A stretch of 64,000 nt of DNA from Algoriphagus halophilus (GCF_900129785.1 NZ_FSRC01000001.1:1550001-1614000); one strand, 5' to 3'. Counted from the stretch's first letter, positions 1 to 10,438 are shown. Notes: generated by a model from the letters alone, not told the origin. Program-made: numbers and translations.

Positions 1-3000
1 GAAGAAGTAGTGACTTGAATGGAATTGGTATTTACCTGGGAAGCGATGGTAACAACTCCCTAATTGAGAAGAATACCATAGATCATGTAGGATACAATGG
101 AATCCACTTCGGTGGGAATTATACCGTGGTAAAAAACAATTTTGTCAATGATTTTTGTGTATTCAAGCAAGATGGAGGCGGGATTTATACCAACTCAGAT
201 GGTTTCCGAGATCGAAATAATATTGGTAGGGAAATCGTTGGCAATATCATTCTAAATGGAAAAGGTAGCAAATTAGGGACTTTGGAAGAAGTTGAATTGG
301 CAGAGGGAATCTATTTAGATGACAATAGTGCAGGGATCAAAGTAGCAAACAATACGGTGGCTTTCGTCAGCGGGAAAGGGATATTTTTGCATAATGCAAA
401 TAATATAGAGATTACCAATAACCTATTTTATAAAGCTAAAAGCCAAGTTCAATTCACTCATGATTTTTTAGGGGATCCTATTCGAAATGTGAGTATTTCA
501 AATAATAAATTCTCTTCCATTGAACAATCTGAAAAAGTTTATGCTGTTTATTCGGACCTTGACGACATCACTTCTGTAGGAACCATTAATTCCAATTATT
601 TTCTCGATCCCTATAACATTGACTTTTTTATCCATACCAAAACTGCAAGTGAGGGAAGTAAAGGAGTGGATAGAAACTTAAAAAACTGGAGTTCAAATTT
701 TGGACATGATTCTAATTCCACAAAGCCGGATTTAAATCTTCCAACCTATGAAGTCACTTCTTCTAACCTTGTAAAGCAAAGTGAGTTCAATGATGCTTCA
801 GTAATTGCTGGTATTTATTCTGCCAATGGTAAGATTGTATCAAATGGAATTAGTGGTAATTCCTATGTAATCAATCCGAATTCTACCAATCAAGCTACCG
901 TATATATTCAGTTTGGCCAGATTCAAGTGAGTGATGATATCTTGGTTGAATTCGATTTGAAAAGCCCAAAGGCAGATACACCTATTGAATTGTTTTTGGA
1001 AGGCACCTATAATCTAGATAAAGGAGCAGGGAATAAAATCGTAGCTACCAAAACAGAGGCTACCACTTACCAAGTGCTACTTTCTTCATTAGCAGCCCGT
1101 TCCAATGAGAGTTTGGTCTTGAGAATTCCTAGCAATGCCATTGATGTTTACTTGGACAATCTAAAAATCTCCAAAGTAAAAACTTCTCCAATTGATAAGG
1201 GGCAGCAAATATTTTTCGAGTATAACTATAGTGAATCCATGGTTCAGGTTCCTTTGGATGGAACGTATGTGGATGCAAAGAATGAGACCTTTTCAGGTTC
1301 AGTTTCAATCCCTGCTTTTGGGTCTGTTTTGCTAGCAAAAGTTTCTACTGATGCACCTGAACAAGTAAACCAAGCTCCAAGTGTAATTTTAACTCAGCCA
1401 GCTAATGGTCAGGTTTTCACTTTGGGAACAGATCAAGTTCAATTGATAGCCAATGCCCAAGATCCTGAAGGAGAAATCAAAAGTGTAGAATTTTATAGTA
1501 ACGGACAGTTAATTTCTACCATCACAGAAGCTCCCTATACTTTTGATTGGACGACCATTACGGCTGGCAGTTACGAGGTCTATGCCAAAGTTTTTGATTT
1601 GGGAGGATTAAATGCCAGCTCGGAAGTCGTCAAGTTTACGGTAGAGGCAGCTAATCAAGCACCTACTATTTCTTTGACTCAACCAAGCAATAATCAGGTA
1701 TTTACTTTGGGATTAGATGCAGTTCAGTTGGTGGCCAATGCACAGGATCCGGAAGGAGAAATCAAAAGTGTGGAGTTTTATAGCAATGGTCAGCTGATAT
1801 CCACAGTAACTACTGCTCCCTATTCGTATGATTGGTCTACGATTACCGCTGGAAGCTACGTGGTGTATGCCAAAGTATTTGACTTACAAGGATTAAGTGC
1901 CACTTCGGAAAAAATAAATTTTGCAGTGGAAGGGGTGAACGAAGCTCCCAGTATTTCTTTGACTCAACCGATTAATAATCAGATTTTTACTTTGGGTGCT
2001 GAAGCAGTTCAATTAGTTGCCAATGCTCAAGACCCAGAGGGGGAAATTAAAAACGTGGAGTTTTATAGCAATGGGCAATTAATTTCCTCAATAACTTCTG
2101 CTCCCTACACCTATGATTGGTCAACTATTACTACTGGTACCTATCAGGTATATGCTAAAGTCTTTGACTTAGGAGGTTTAAGTGCCACTTCTGAAATTAT
2201 CAAGTTTTCTGTAGAAGCAACCAACCAAGCTCCTTCAGTTTCTTTGACTCAACCTAATAATAATCAGGTATTTACTTTAGGTAAGGATGCAGTTCAATTG
2301 GTGGCCAATGCCCAGGATCCAGAAGGAGAAATCAACAGTGTGGAGTTTTACAGTAATGGTCAGCTGATTTCAACGGTCACTACGGCTCCCTATACCTATG
2401 ATTGGTCAACCATTACCGCTGGAACTTATCAGGTATATGCCAAAGTTTTTGACTTGGAAGGATTAAATGCTATTTCTGAAACAGTCACTTTTTCTGTGGA
2501 ATTGGCCAATGAAGCACCAAGTATTTCCTTGACTCAGCCAATCAATAATCAGGTGTTTACATTGGGATCTGATGCGGTTCAACTAGTTGCCAATGCTCAA
2601 GATCCGGAAGGCGAAATCAAATCTGTGGAATTTTACAGCAATGGAAAGTTACTGACAAGTGTAAGTAAGGCTCCTTTCGTGTATGATTGGTCCACGATTA
2701 CCACAGGAACTTACCGAGTATCTGCGAAAGTCATTGATATGGGGGGGCTTACTGCGAACTCTGAAACTATCAATTTTACGGTGGAATCTTCCGGAGCAAA
2801 ACAAGATCCAAGTATCATTTTGACTCAACCTTACCACAATCAGGTATTTGAATTTGGAAAGGAAAAAGTTCAATTGGTTGCGAACCCAAATGAATCCGTA
2901 GGGAAAATCAATAATGTGGAGTTTTATAGCAATGGGCAGTTGCTAGGGAAGGATTCCAAGTCTCCCTATGTTTACAATTGGTCATCTATTGACGTAGGAG

Positions 3001-5501
3001 CTTATGAAGTTTACGCCAAAGTCAACTATCGTGGTAATATCAATAGTGGTGTTTCCGAAACGATCAATTTTAGTGTTGAGGTGGCAAACCAGGCTCCAAG
3101 CATTACTTTGAAAAACCCTAACAATAATCAAGTATTTGTTGAAGGAAAGGACTTAGTACAGTTTGAGGCCCTTGCAAGTGATCCAGAAGGGGAGGTCAAA
3201 ACTGTGGAGTTTTATAGTAATAACCAATTGCTTTCAAGGGTATCATCTGCACCTTATATATATAACTGGTCTGGTATTGAGGCGGGAAATTATTCAGTGC
3301 ATGCTGTCGTGATTGACCAAGCTGATTTGATAGGGACTTCTGAAACCATTGACTTTACTGTTGAAGCTCAGGTAAGTTTACCTCAGTTTAATGGACTTAT
3401 GGTGTCACCATCCCAAAATGCAGTGTTTCAGCTAGGTGATGAGCCTGTAATTTTGAATACCAATGCCGCATCTTCTGGGCTTGAAATACAAAAAGTAGAA
3501 TACTCGAACTGGGGCATGCCAATCGCTACAGTTTCAAGTGCTCCTTTTGACTTTACTTGGAGTTCTATTGAAGCCGGAGATTTTAATGTATCTGCTATTA
3601 TTACAGATATTCAGGGAAATACCTATGCTACTGATCAAGTATTCTTTACAGTGGAAGCGCCTGCCAATTTAGCTCCTGAACCAGATCCGTTGACGGTTTC
3701 CATGGCACAACCATTGGCGGATCAAGTGTTTACTTTAGGTCAAGATGTAGTAAACCTTCAGGTATCCATCTCCGATCCAAGCAATGTGTCCAGCGTTCAA
3801 TACTTCAACTGGGGTAATGCATTGGTAACAACCACTGCTCAGCCATTTGATTTCACATGGAGTTCCATAGAAGCTGGAGACTATAAGGTCTCTGCTGTAG
3901 TGACTGATTTGCAGGGTACTACTAATACTACTGAGGAAGTATTCTTCAGCGTAACCGAGCCAGCTCCACAAGCGGAACCATTGACTGTTTCCATGGCACA
4001 ACCTTTGGCAGATCAGCTGTTTACTTTAGGTCAGGATGTGGTAAACCTACAAGTCTCTATCTCTGATCCAAGTAATGTGACCAGCGTTCAATTCTTCAAC
4101 TGGGGCTATCCTTTGGTATCTACCACGGCTCAGCCATTTGACTTCACATGGAGTTCCATTGAAGCTGGAGACTATAAAGTGTCTGCAATAGTGACTGATT
4201 TGCAGGGCACAACATATACTACTGAGGAAGTATTCTTTAGTGTAACCGAACCAGCTCCACAACCGGAACCATTGACTGTTTCCATGGCACAACCATTGGC
4301 AGATCAGGTTTTTGTATTGGGACAAGATGTAGTAAACCTACAAGTCTCTATCTCTGATCCAAGCAATGTGACCAGCGTTCAATTCTTCAACTGGGGCTAT
4401 CCTTTGGTATCTACCACGGCTCAGCCATTTGACTTCACATGGAGTTCCATAGAAGCTGGAGACTATAAGGTGTCTGCAATAGTGACTGATTTGCAGGGCA
4501 CCACTTATACTACTGAGGAAGTATTCTTTAGTGTAACTGAACCAGATCCACAACCGGTACCATTGACTGTTTCCATGGCACAACCATTGGCAGATCAGGT
4601 TTTTGTATTGGGACAAGATGTAGTAAACCTACAAGTCTCTATCTCTGATCCAAGCAATGTGACCAGCGTTCAATTCTTCAACTGGGGCTATCCTTTGGTA
4701 TCTACCACGGCTCAGCCGTTTGACTTCACATGGAGCCAAATAGAAGCAGGTGAGTATAGCGTTTATGCTGAAGTCACTGATTTAGCTGGAAATATTACCA
4801 GTACAGAAACTGTAAGATTTACTGTGAGTGAATCAAATGATACCAGTGAGGTTCCAACAGAGCCTACAAGTTTGGTGATGACTCAACCTTACGAAGGACA
4901 AGTGTTTGAGCTTGGAAACCAATTAGTCACTTTGAAAGCTGTGGCAAATGGAGATGTGAGCAATGTCCAGTTCTTCAATTGGTATCTACCATTGGTGAAT
5001 GTAAATGATCCAAGTCTGGAGTTTGACTGGACTAAGATTGAGGTAGGAAATTACCTGGTCTATGCTCAAATCACTGATTCCAAAGGAAATGTGATTGAAT
5101 CTGAACCAGTAGGATTCCAAGTGATTGATCCAAGTCTCAAAGTAACAGAAGGTTCTGTTTCTGAAAATGGAGCAATGACCGAGATTCAAATGAATCCAAC
5201 TGACTTGGAGACCAAAGAAATCCAAAAGGCAGAGGAAATTACTCCTTCTAATTATGGAATTAAAATGGGGCCAAACCCTGCCGATTCTTTCTTGAGAATA
5301 TTCTTTGACGATTATCCTTCCAATTTGGATGTTCAAATGTCCATTGTTGATATGACAGGGGATGTTCAATTGACAGAAAAAGGCAATACCAATGATGGAG
5401 TGATGGAACTGGATGTAAATGCCATTCGACCTGGAGTCTATGTCGTCAAAATCAACGTTGGTGACAAATATGTTCAGACCAAAAAGCTCATCATTATCTA
5501 A
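1..5501 (+). CDS. T9SS-secreted beta-helix protein with 13 Ig-like modules (5' partial)
   Basis: The reading frame is open to the left edge, so the N-terminus and signal peptide are missing. About the first 225 visible residues are short Asn-rich turns such as GIYLDDN and IEITNNLF, typical of right-handed parallel beta-helix proteins, a fold common in polysaccharide lyases; no catalytic residue can be assigned. A beta-sandwich-like stretch follows, then thirteen Big_7-type Ig-like modules of about 93-97 residues (roughly 1370-5130). The last ~80 residues (from about 5250) look like a type A type IX secretion sorting domain: an early PNP motif, a late G-V-Y and a KKLIII terminus. Inferred: a secreted or surface-anchored carbohydrate-active or adhesive protein. 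The 1828-residue visible length and the near-identical late modules suggest recent internal duplication. Function of the catalytic part is uncertain. Confidence 0.88.
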   Translation, partial: RSSDLNGIGIYLGSDGNNSLIEKNTIDHVGYNGIHFGGNYTVVKNNFVNDFCVFKQDGGGIYTNSDGFRDRNNIGREIVGNIILNGKGSKLGTLEEVELAEGIYLDDNSAGIKVANNTVAFVSGKGIFLHNANNIEITNNLFYKAKSQVQFTHDFLGDPIRNVSISNNKFSSIEQSEKVYAVYSDLDDITSVGTINSNYFLDPYNIDFFIHTKTASEGSKGVDRNLKNWSSNFGHDSNSTKPDLNLPTYEVTSSNLVKQSEFNDASVIAGIYSANGKIVSNGISGNSYVINPNSTNQATVYIQFGQIQVSDDILVEFDLKSPKADTPIELFLEGTYNLDKGAGNKIVATKTEATTYQVLLSSLAARSNESLVLRIPSNAIDVYLDNLKISKVKTSPIDKGQQIFFEYNYSESMVQVPLDGTYVDAKNETFSGSVSIPAFGSVLLAKVSTDAPEQVNQAPSVILTQPANGQVFTLGTDQVQLIANAQDPEGEIKSVEFYSNGQLISTITEAPYTFDWTTITAGSYEVYAKVFDLGGLNASSEVVKFTVEAANQAPTISLTQPSNNQVFTLGLDAVQLVANAQDPEGEIKSVEFYSNGQLISTVTTAPYSYDWSTITAGSYVVYAKVFDLQGLSATSEKINFAVEGVNEAPSISLTQPINNQIFTLGAEAVQLVANAQDPEGEIKNVEFYSNGQLISSITSAPYTYDWSTITTGTYQVYAKVFDLGGLSATSEIIKFSVEATNQAPSVSLTQPNNNQVFTLGKDAVQLVANAQDPEGEINSVEFYSNGQLISTVTTAPYTYDWSTITAGTYQVYAKVFDLEGLNAISETVTFSVELANEAPSISLTQPINNQVFTLGSDAVQLVANAQDPEGEIKSVEFYSNGKLLTSVSKAPFVYDWSTITTGTYRVSAKVIDMGGLTANSETINFTVESSGAKQDPSIILTQPYHNQVFEFGKEKVQLVANPNESVGKINNVEFYSNGQLLGKDSKSPYVYNWSSIDVGAYEVYAKVNYRGNINSGVSETINFSVEVANQAPSITLKNPNNNQVFVEGKDLVQFEALASDPEGEVKTVEFYSNNQLLSRVSSAPYIYNWSGIEAGNYSVHAVVIDQADLIGTSETIDFTVEAQVSLPQFNGLMVSPSQNAVFQLGDEPVILNTNAASSGLEIQKVEYSNWGMPIATVSSAPFDFTWSSIEAGDFNVSAIITDIQGNTYATDQVFFTVEAPANLAPEPDPLTVSMAQPLADQVFTLGQDVVNLQVSISDPSNVSSVQYFNWGNALVTTTAQPFDFTWSSIEAGDYKVSAVVTDLQGTTNTTEEVFFSVTEPAPQAEPLTVSMAQPLADQLFTLGQDVVNLQVSISDPSNVTSVQFFNWGYPLVSTTAQPFDFTWSSIEAGDYKVSAIVTDLQGTTYTTEEVFFSVTEPAPQPEPLTVSMAQPLADQVFVLGQDVVNLQVSISDPSNVTSVQFFNWGYPLVSTTAQPFDFTWSSIEAGDYKVSAIVTDLQGTTYTTEEVFFSVTEPDPQPVPLTVSMAQPLADQVFVLGQDVVNLQVSISDPSNVTSVQFFNWGYPLVSTTAQPFDFTWSQIEAGEYSVYAEVTDLAGNITSTETVRFTVSESNDTSEVPTEPTSLVMTQPYEGQVFELGNQLVTLKAVANGDVSNVQFFNWYLPLVNVNDPSLEFDWTKIEVGNYLVYAQITDSKGNVIESEPVGFQVIDPSLKVTEGSVSENGAMTEIQMNPTDLETKEIQKAEEITPSNYGIKMGPNPADSFLRIFFDDYPSNLDVQMSIVDMTGDVQLTEKGNTNDGVMELDVNAIRPGVYVVKINVGDKYVQTKKLIII
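3690..4735 (+). repeat. 291-bp coding tandem repeat (Ig-like modules 9-12)
   Basis: The segment encoding LTVSMAQPLADQ starts at 3690, 3981, 4272 and 4563, an exact 291-bp (97-codon) period. The units are very similar at the nucleotide level and long stretches around 4080-4240, 4370-4530 and 4660-4735 appear identical. The fourth unit diverges after about 4735. Earlier modules (1370-3650) share the protein pattern but are much more diverged in DNA. This points to recent unequal crossing-over or gene conversion. Confidence 0.9.
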
Positions 5502-5571
5502 TGAAAGAAAAAATATCACCCACATACCAACCTAACAGCTTTAAAGATTATTAGGCTGATTTATTAAAAAG

Positions 5572-5600
5572 ACTACCGGGGCTTCCTGGTAGTTTTTTTT
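5572..5600 (+). terminator. Rho-independent terminator after the beta-helix gene
   Basis: A hairpin with arms ACTACCGGG and CCTGGTAGT (one G-T pair) and a short GCTTC-type loop is followed directly by eight T residues. It lies 70 bp after the stop codon. Confidence 0.85.
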
Positions 5601-5869
5601 GTACTAAATAGAAAAAAGATTCGTTAAGCAACTCTTTCAAGACCGGATTCAATTCCCTGTACTTAAACCATGATAGAAAGCAATTTCATAGAAGTAAGAT
5701 CTAGATTACCTCATTTAGTTGGAAATTAACTATAGGATAAAATGCGAAAACGATTCTCGCGCTGCTTATAGGGGTTTTCTTTCAGAAATTTCATTTGTAA
5801 GTTTTGTATAATCTTATGGCCGGTTATTTAGCCTAATGTTTTTTAAATAGTTTTAGAAAAATTACTCAA
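5601..5869. other. Intergenic region upstream of the serine hydrolase gene
   Basis: AT-rich sequence between the terminator and the hydrolase start. A weak promoter-like element (AAGTTTTG near 5797, with TTTC 19 bp upstream) may serve the hydrolase. No small gene, repeat or RNA was recognised. Confidence 0.4.
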
Positions 5870-7165
5870 ATGAAAAAAATAGCTACTTCGTTTTTCCTAT
5901 TCATGTTCCTAATCCGATTGGGTTTTGCCCAGCAAGAACTTGTACATGCATCCCCTGCACAATTAGGATTTGACGAAGCGTTTATCAACCATCAAGTGGA
6001 TTCCATCATGCATGTGGGGATCGATAGTATGGCTTTTCCAGGAGCGCAGGTGTTGGTGGCCAAGAACGATACAGTGATTTTTCACAAGGCCTATGGATTT
6101 CATACCTATGAAAATCTTCAGGCTGTCGCATTGAATGACATATATGATTTGGCTTCAGTGACCAAAATATCTGGACCATTACCCGCCTTAATGAAGCTGG
6201 TGGATGAGGGGAAACTTGATCTGGATGAACCTTTCAGTACTTATTGGGAACCCTGGAGCAAACGAAAAGACAAAAAAGACCTTACCCTTCGAGAGATTTT
6301 GGCCCATCAGGCTGGTTTGGTTCCCTATATCGTGTTTTTGAATGAGGTAGTCCGAAAAAATGGCAAAGTCAAAAGAAGATTTGTGCATGCAACTTCCGAA
6401 AGACGATTTCATGGACAAGTATACGATGGCTTGTATATCAACGATCGATTTGAACGAAAAATGAACCGAATCATCAATCGATCTGATGTTTCAGATGAAA
6501 AAAAATACCTGTATTCGGGACTCACGTTTTTGATTTTCCCAAGCTTAATAGAACAGCTGACTGGAACTGACTATCAAACCTATTTAGAAGAGAATTTCTA
6601 TGGGCCGATAGGAAGTCATACCATGGGTTATCTTCCAAAAAAGAAAAATTACCCAAACGCCATCGTTCCAACAGAAGTAGATTCTCTTTTTCGAAAAACT
6701 CTGGTCAATGGATGGGTGCACGATGAAAACGCATCGTTAAAAGGAGGTGTTTCTGGAAATGCGGGCTTGTTCGCTACGGCTGATGACTTAGCCAAGTTGA
6801 TGCTCTTTTATCAAAATTATGGCTTGGTAGATGGCCAGCAGTTAATCTCAGCCGAAACCGTGAGAGAATTTACGGAAGTGCAGTATCCAGAAAATGAGAA
6901 CAGGAGGGGATTGGGTTTTGATAAACCACTATTGAACAATTCCGAGTTGCCATTAGAAGAAGCTTATCCTTCCCCATTGGCAAGTCCTAAAAGTTTTGGC
7001 CATTCCGGATTTACGGGAACCTTTGTTTGGGCCGATCCTGAAAATAAGCTCACGTATATCTTTCTATCCAATCGAGTATATCCTTCCAGAGATCATCAGA
7101 AACTGTACAGTTTAGGCATTCGTGAAGCCCTGCAAGATGTATTTTATCGAGCTGAGCAAAGGTGA
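5870..7165 (+). CDS. Exported serine hydrolase of the beta-lactamase (class C/PBP-like) family
   Basis: The 431-residue product starts with a signal peptide (about residues 1-20, ending GFAQ) and has the beta-lactamase-type serine hydrolase fold. The SxxK motif is S96-V-T-K99, a YSG near residue 216 fits the second motif, and HSGFTG near residue 380 fits the third (KTG-like) motif. Family members include D-aminopeptidases, esterases and penicillin-binding-protein-like enzymes; the substrate cannot be read from sequence, so beta-lactam resistance should not be assumed. It sits alone between a terminator and a convergent esterase gene. Predicted location is periplasmic or outer surface. Confidence 0.85.
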   Translation: MKKIATSFFLFMFLIRLGFAQQELVHASPAQLGFDEAFINHQVDSIMHVGIDSMAFPGAQVLVAKNDTVIFHKAYGFHTYENLQAVALNDIYDLASVTKISGPLPALMKLVDEGKLDLDEPFSTYWEPWSKRKDKKDLTLREILAHQAGLVPYIVFLNEVVRKNGKVKRRFVHATSERRFHGQVYDGLYINDRFERKMNRIINRSDVSDEKKYLYSGLTFLIFPSLIEQLTGTDYQTYLEENFYGPIGSHTMGYLPKKKNYPNAIVPTEVDSLFRKTLVNGWVHDENASLKGGVSGNAGLFATADDLAKLMLFYQNYGLVDGQQLISAETVREFTEVQYPENENRRGLGFDKPLLNNSELPLEEAYPSPLASPKSFGHSGFTGTFVWADPENKLTYIFLSNRVYPSRDHQKLYSLGIREALQDVFYRAEQR

Positions 7166-7358
7166 TTTAAAATCCGACCAAGCTTTGAGGTTTTGAACAA
7201 CTCAAAGGTTTCAGGTCTTCAGGTAAAATATTGATTATTAAATAGGTATTTGAATCACCACTTGTGAAAATGCTTGCCTTCCAATAGCTTGGAAATCACT
7301 TTATATGTCCATAGATAAAACCTGTACCTCCATTTTCAATGATTTGAATAAAATTAAC

Positions 7359-8381
7359 CTACTGAAAAACAAGGTTTTCTGAAAAGAAGGGCAAGGCTTT
7401 GGTTTGAATTCGTTCAGCGATGCGGTTGAGATGGTCACCTTTGTAGCTTTCATAGAAGTGATGGATCTGGTAAGCATCCAATACTTCATGTAGCTTTTTG
7501 GTAGCCTCGCTGATTCCTCTATCCTCAGTGCCTGCATCCATTCCTATCGCTTTAAGCTTTTTTAGGTTTGGGATATATTGATCAATCGTGTTGAGCGTAC
7601 GATTGGCGATGATCTTATTGATAATTTCCTGTCTAGGAGAACCGTCTTTTGCAGGGAGATCTAGATAGAAAGGAGGGTTTTGAGGATTGGGGGCAAAAGC
7701 CGCAGAGGTGGCAAGGGCCGCTATCTCGAAAAAAGAAGCATCCTGCAATTGATCTGGTGTGAATTTCTCCAACTTTAAGATCATCTCAGGATTGGTCACT
7801 GCTCCGCCGTCCATACAACATGGGCTTAGGGCGTAGATGGCTGAATAAACTTCAGGATATTTCATACCTAGACGAAGCGTGCCATATCCGCCCATGGAAT
7901 GTCCTGCAAGCCCTCTACTGTTTTTGTTGGAAATAGTTCTATAGTTGGAGTCGATATAACTCACCAGCTCTTTGGTGACAAAGGTTTCCCAATCGCCAAC
8001 AGTAGCAGAACTTGCATACATGCTTCCTTTAAAGGTATTGAAAGCATTGGGCATCACCACAATCATCTCTTTGGAATTTCCATCTGATAGAGATTGCTCT
8101 ATGACATTCTGAAGGTTGATCCAATGATCTTCCCATCCAAACCACTGGGAATCCGTGTCGGTAAATCCATGAAGCATGTAGAGAACAGGGAAGTACCGGT
8201 CAGGATCTGTTTGATAAGATGGAGGAAGATAGACTGTCACGTCCCGGTCTGCAGGGTCACCAATCAAGTTGCCTTCCAGTGCCTTGCTATGTACTTTGAT
8301 TCGCTCTTTGGTTCCTTTTTGTGCCTGAACAACAGTTATTCCAAAGAATAGAAGAAAGATGAATAGAAAATTTCTTTTCAT
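7359..8381 (-). CDS. Secreted esterase, putative esterase D/feruloyl-esterase-like family
   Basis: A 340-residue alpha/beta hydrolase with a signal peptide (MKRNFLFIF... ending VVQAQ). The nucleophile elbow is GHSMGG with Ser162, preceded by the family's YLPPSY and YMLHGF strands, and HLNR near residue 318 may hold the catalytic histidine. The family (Pfam esterase, PF00756) includes feruloyl and acetyl-xylan esterases, S-formylglutathione hydrolases and enterobactin esterases. The signal peptide argues for an extracytoplasmic ester-cleaving role, perhaps on plant or algal polysaccharide decorations; that is inference. It converges with the serine hydrolase gene. Confidence 0.85.
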   Translation of the reverse strand: MKRNFLFIFLLFFGITVVQAQKGTKERIKVHSKALEGNLIGDPADRDVTVYLPPSYQTDPDRYFPVLYMLHGFTDTDSQWFGWEDHWINLQNVIEQSLSDGNSKEMIVVMPNAFNTFKGSMYASSATVGDWETFVTKELVSYIDSNYRTISNKNSRGLAGHSMGGYGTLRLGMKYPEVYSAIYALSPCCMDGGAVTNPEMILKLEKFTPDQLQDASFFEIAALATSAAFAPNPQNPPFYLDLPAKDGSPRQEIINKIIANRTLNTIDQYIPNLKKLKAIGMDAGTEDRGISEATKKLHEVLDAYQIHHFYESYKGDHLNRIAERIQTKALPFFSENLVFQ

Positions 8382-8545
8382 AGGTTAATGGGTTTAGGTC
8401 TCTAGTAAAAGTAGGTGAAAGTGAGAAGTTGTCCAATCGTTCTGTTTATGAATATGGTTCAATAGAGAGGATAACTTCCTGCCAGTAGGCTAGAAAATGG
8501 ATTTCCAGCATCTGTTTGCGTCTATACAAACAGATGAAGAATTTG

Positions 8546-8850
8546 AATAGCCCCGGGTTTAATCCCGGGGCTATTAAGAAACCAAAATAGTTGACTCCCG
8601 CCCTGAAACATCTTTTGGAAATAATTTCATTTTTGCGGGAGAATTCCAGTGTCATGTCGACTGAAAGGAGAAATCTATTTTCTCTCGCAAAGCCGCGAAG
8701 AATGCAAAGTTTACAGCGAAGAAGATCAGTTTAGCAATAGCTCCTGAGCACCGAAATAAATAGCCCAAGGTTTTAACCTGGGGTAATGAATTACCATATA
8801 TACCCCTCCCTAGCAAAGTTATTTTAGAGTTGAAAGCGCCAATGCGGGAG
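8546..8850 (+). repeat. Composite palindromic repeat, copy A (full length)
   Basis: Begins with a perfect 12-bp-arm hairpin (AATAGCCCCGGG, loop TTTAAT, 8546-8575). Next comes a long-loop inverted repeat CTCCCGC (8595) to GCGGGAG (8635-8641), a linker with TCGCAAAG and GAAGAAGAT, a second hairpin around GGTTTTAACC (8764-8784), and a second CTCCC to GCGGGAG pair ending at 8850. The same order of parts recurs in copy C, and the 3' half recurs in copies B, D and E, all in this orientation. Nothing in it looks coding. Confidence 0.85.
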
Positions 8851-8893
8851 AAAGCCTGGCATTATGCCGAAAAATCCATCTGTTTAGAACAAA

Positions 8894-8925
8894 AAAAATG
8901 GCTATTTGAAGAAATAGCCATTTTT
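8894..8925 (-). terminator. Terminator after the fasciclin gene (probably bidirectional)
   Basis: Perfect 9-bp inverted repeat TGGCTATTT/AAATAGCCA with a 4-nt loop, flanked by A-run and T-run so that it can work on either strand. It lies about 20 bp past the stop of the minus-strand fasciclin gene. Confidence 0.85.
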
Positions 8926-8945
8926 AAATTTTTAATCAAAACATG

Positions 8946-9905
8946 TTATTCCATAGGAGGGAGCAATACCTGATCAATTCCGTGGATCACTCCATTAACA
9001 GCATGAATATTTAAAGCCGAAGGGATTAATGCACTATCATTTATTTGAAAGTTAGCTAAATCCACTGTCAACATTTCGCCTTCTAGGAGAGTTGGCAAGC
9101 TGGCATCTTGTCTCAAGTCTTGTGAGAAAGCTCTTGAAGGAACTACGTGATATTGTAATACATCAGTTAAAAGGTCCAATGGAATATCATCTATTCCATT
9201 CACTCCCAAAGTCTGATACAAATCCTCAAATGCAGCATCCGTTGGCGCAAATACAGTCAAATTATCCATCGCATCTCCACTGAAATTTTCTACTAATCCT
9301 GCTCTATTCAGTGCAGCAAGCAGCTGGGTGAATTCAGGTTCGGTTGCAGTACTATTGGCAACTGCAATTTCAGCGATGGATTCGCTTGGTGGAATGATCA
9401 CTTGGTCCAATGCATGGATTATCCCATTGGTTGCTCCAATATCTGTTGAAATGATTTTTGCCCTTCCGTTGATCCAAAGATCTCCGGATGGATCCTCACT
9501 TACATAAAACTGGCTTTCATTTAGAGTTGTTAAAGAACCTGGTTCCACATCGAAAGAATTTATTTCTCCGGATATCACATGATAGGTCAGAATATTTTCC
9601 AGATCAGGATTTGCTAATAATTCGCTAGCAGTCAAGTTATTTGCAGTGAGAAAAGCCTCGAAGCCTTCATCTATTGGGGCGAAAACAGTAAAAGGGCCTC
9701 CTACAGACAAATCATCTTCCAATTCCGCTTCCTGTATTGCTGAAACCAAGATTTCAAAATTTGGACTTGCAGCTGCTATTTCCACCAGATTTTCTGGAGT
9801 AAGGGGCATTGGTTCATTGTCGTCGCAAGAAGTAAGTGTCAAAGTTGTGCCGATAACGAGTGCTAAGGCAAGTAGTGTTCGTGGAAAAATTTTTGATAAC
9901 ATCAT
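8946..9905 (-). CDS. Lipoprotein with two fasciclin (FAS1) domains
   Basis: The 319-residue product has a lipoprotein signal peptide with lipobox LTSC near residue 27. Two tandem FAS1 domains follow (about 40-172 and 178-317). Each has the family's TVFAP motif, F-T-VFAPIDEGF in the first and LTVFAPTDAAF in the second, a YHV strand (LTYHVISG, LQYHVVPS), and the closing 'NG-I-H-x-D-x-V' motif before PP. FAS1 proteins mediate adhesion or matrix binding; in Bacteroidota they are often outer-membrane lipoproteins. It is a monocistronic gene between repeat copies A and B with its own terminator. The specific ligand is unknown. Confidence 0.92.
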   Translation of the reverse strand: MMLSKIFPRTLLALALVIGTTLTLTSCDDNEPMPLTPENLVEIAAASPNFEILVSAIQEAELEDDLSVGGPFTVFAPIDEGFEAFLTANNLTASELLANPDLENILTYHVISGEINSFDVEPGSLTTLNESQFYVSEDPSGDLWINGRAKIISTDIGATNGIIHALDQVIIPPSESIAEIAVANSTATEPEFTQLLAALNRAGLVENFSGDAMDNLTVFAPTDAAFEDLYQTLGVNGIDDIPLDLLTDVLQYHVVPSRAFSQDLRQDASLPTLLEGEMLTVDLANFQINDSALIPSALNIHAVNGVIHGIDQVLLPPME

Positions 9906-10198
9906 AAATTTGTCAGTTAGTTAAATAAGTTGGTTTAATTATTACAACTGACCTAAAATAAAAATGTTAGGTAATTAACTAAGATTCCTATTATCCGACA
10001 ATGGATTCTAAAAATAATGAAAGCTTCTTTGTTTACTATGCTTAAACGAAGTCTAGAATCACCCTTTTGATGTTGATTAATCTGTTTCTACAATAAGAAA
10101 GTTAAATCCCTTAACCTATATCTGAACCTTTGCTGAGTAGTCATATTTTAGTGACAAATTCCTTTAGGAGGAACTGTTTTTCGAAGAGATTTTTGATT
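9906..10198. other. Upstream region of the fasciclin gene
   Basis: About 290 bp of AT-rich sequence that must contain the minus-strand fasciclin promoter. No convincing TAnnTTTG element, small gene or RNA could be recognised here. Confidence 0.3.
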
Positions 10199-10370
10199 TT
10201 TAACCGCAAAGAGGCGAATCGCGAAAAGGATACGCTAAGAAGATTAGTTTAGCAATAGCTCCAGAGCAACGAAATAAATAGCCCCAGGTTTTAACCTGAG
10301 GTAAAGAATTAACATAAATCCCTCTCCCGCGCATAATCATTTTAGGAATTAAAAGCGGTATGCGGGAGGA
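10199..10370 (+). repeat. Composite palindromic repeat, copy B (5' truncated)
   Basis: Starts at the CCGCAAAG linker and keeps the GCTAAGAAGAT segment, the hairpin CCCCAGGTTTTAACCTGAGG (10282-10301), and the CTCCCGC (10324) to GCGGGAG (10362-10368) pair. The upstream GGGCCC-type hairpin and the first CTCCCGC pair of copies A and C are absent. The 3' end is at the same point as in the other copies. Confidence 0.8.
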
Positions 10371-10438
10371 TAACCACGAGCCTTATCAGTAGCATTTTTT
10401 TATTTCCTTACCTGTTTGTATCTCCAAACAAAAATGGA

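Noticed and set aside
4047..4616. Repeated 92-residue minus-strand frames
   Set aside because: Antisense shadows of the 291-bp Ig-like repeats; they repeat only because the coding repeat does.
5870..7165. Beta-lactamase resistance gene
   Set aside because: The fold is shared by many esterases and peptidases; sequence gives no support for beta-lactam hydrolysis.
8446..8655. 69-residue minus-strand frame
   Set aside because: Overlaps repeat copy A hairpins; no start context or recognisable protein features.
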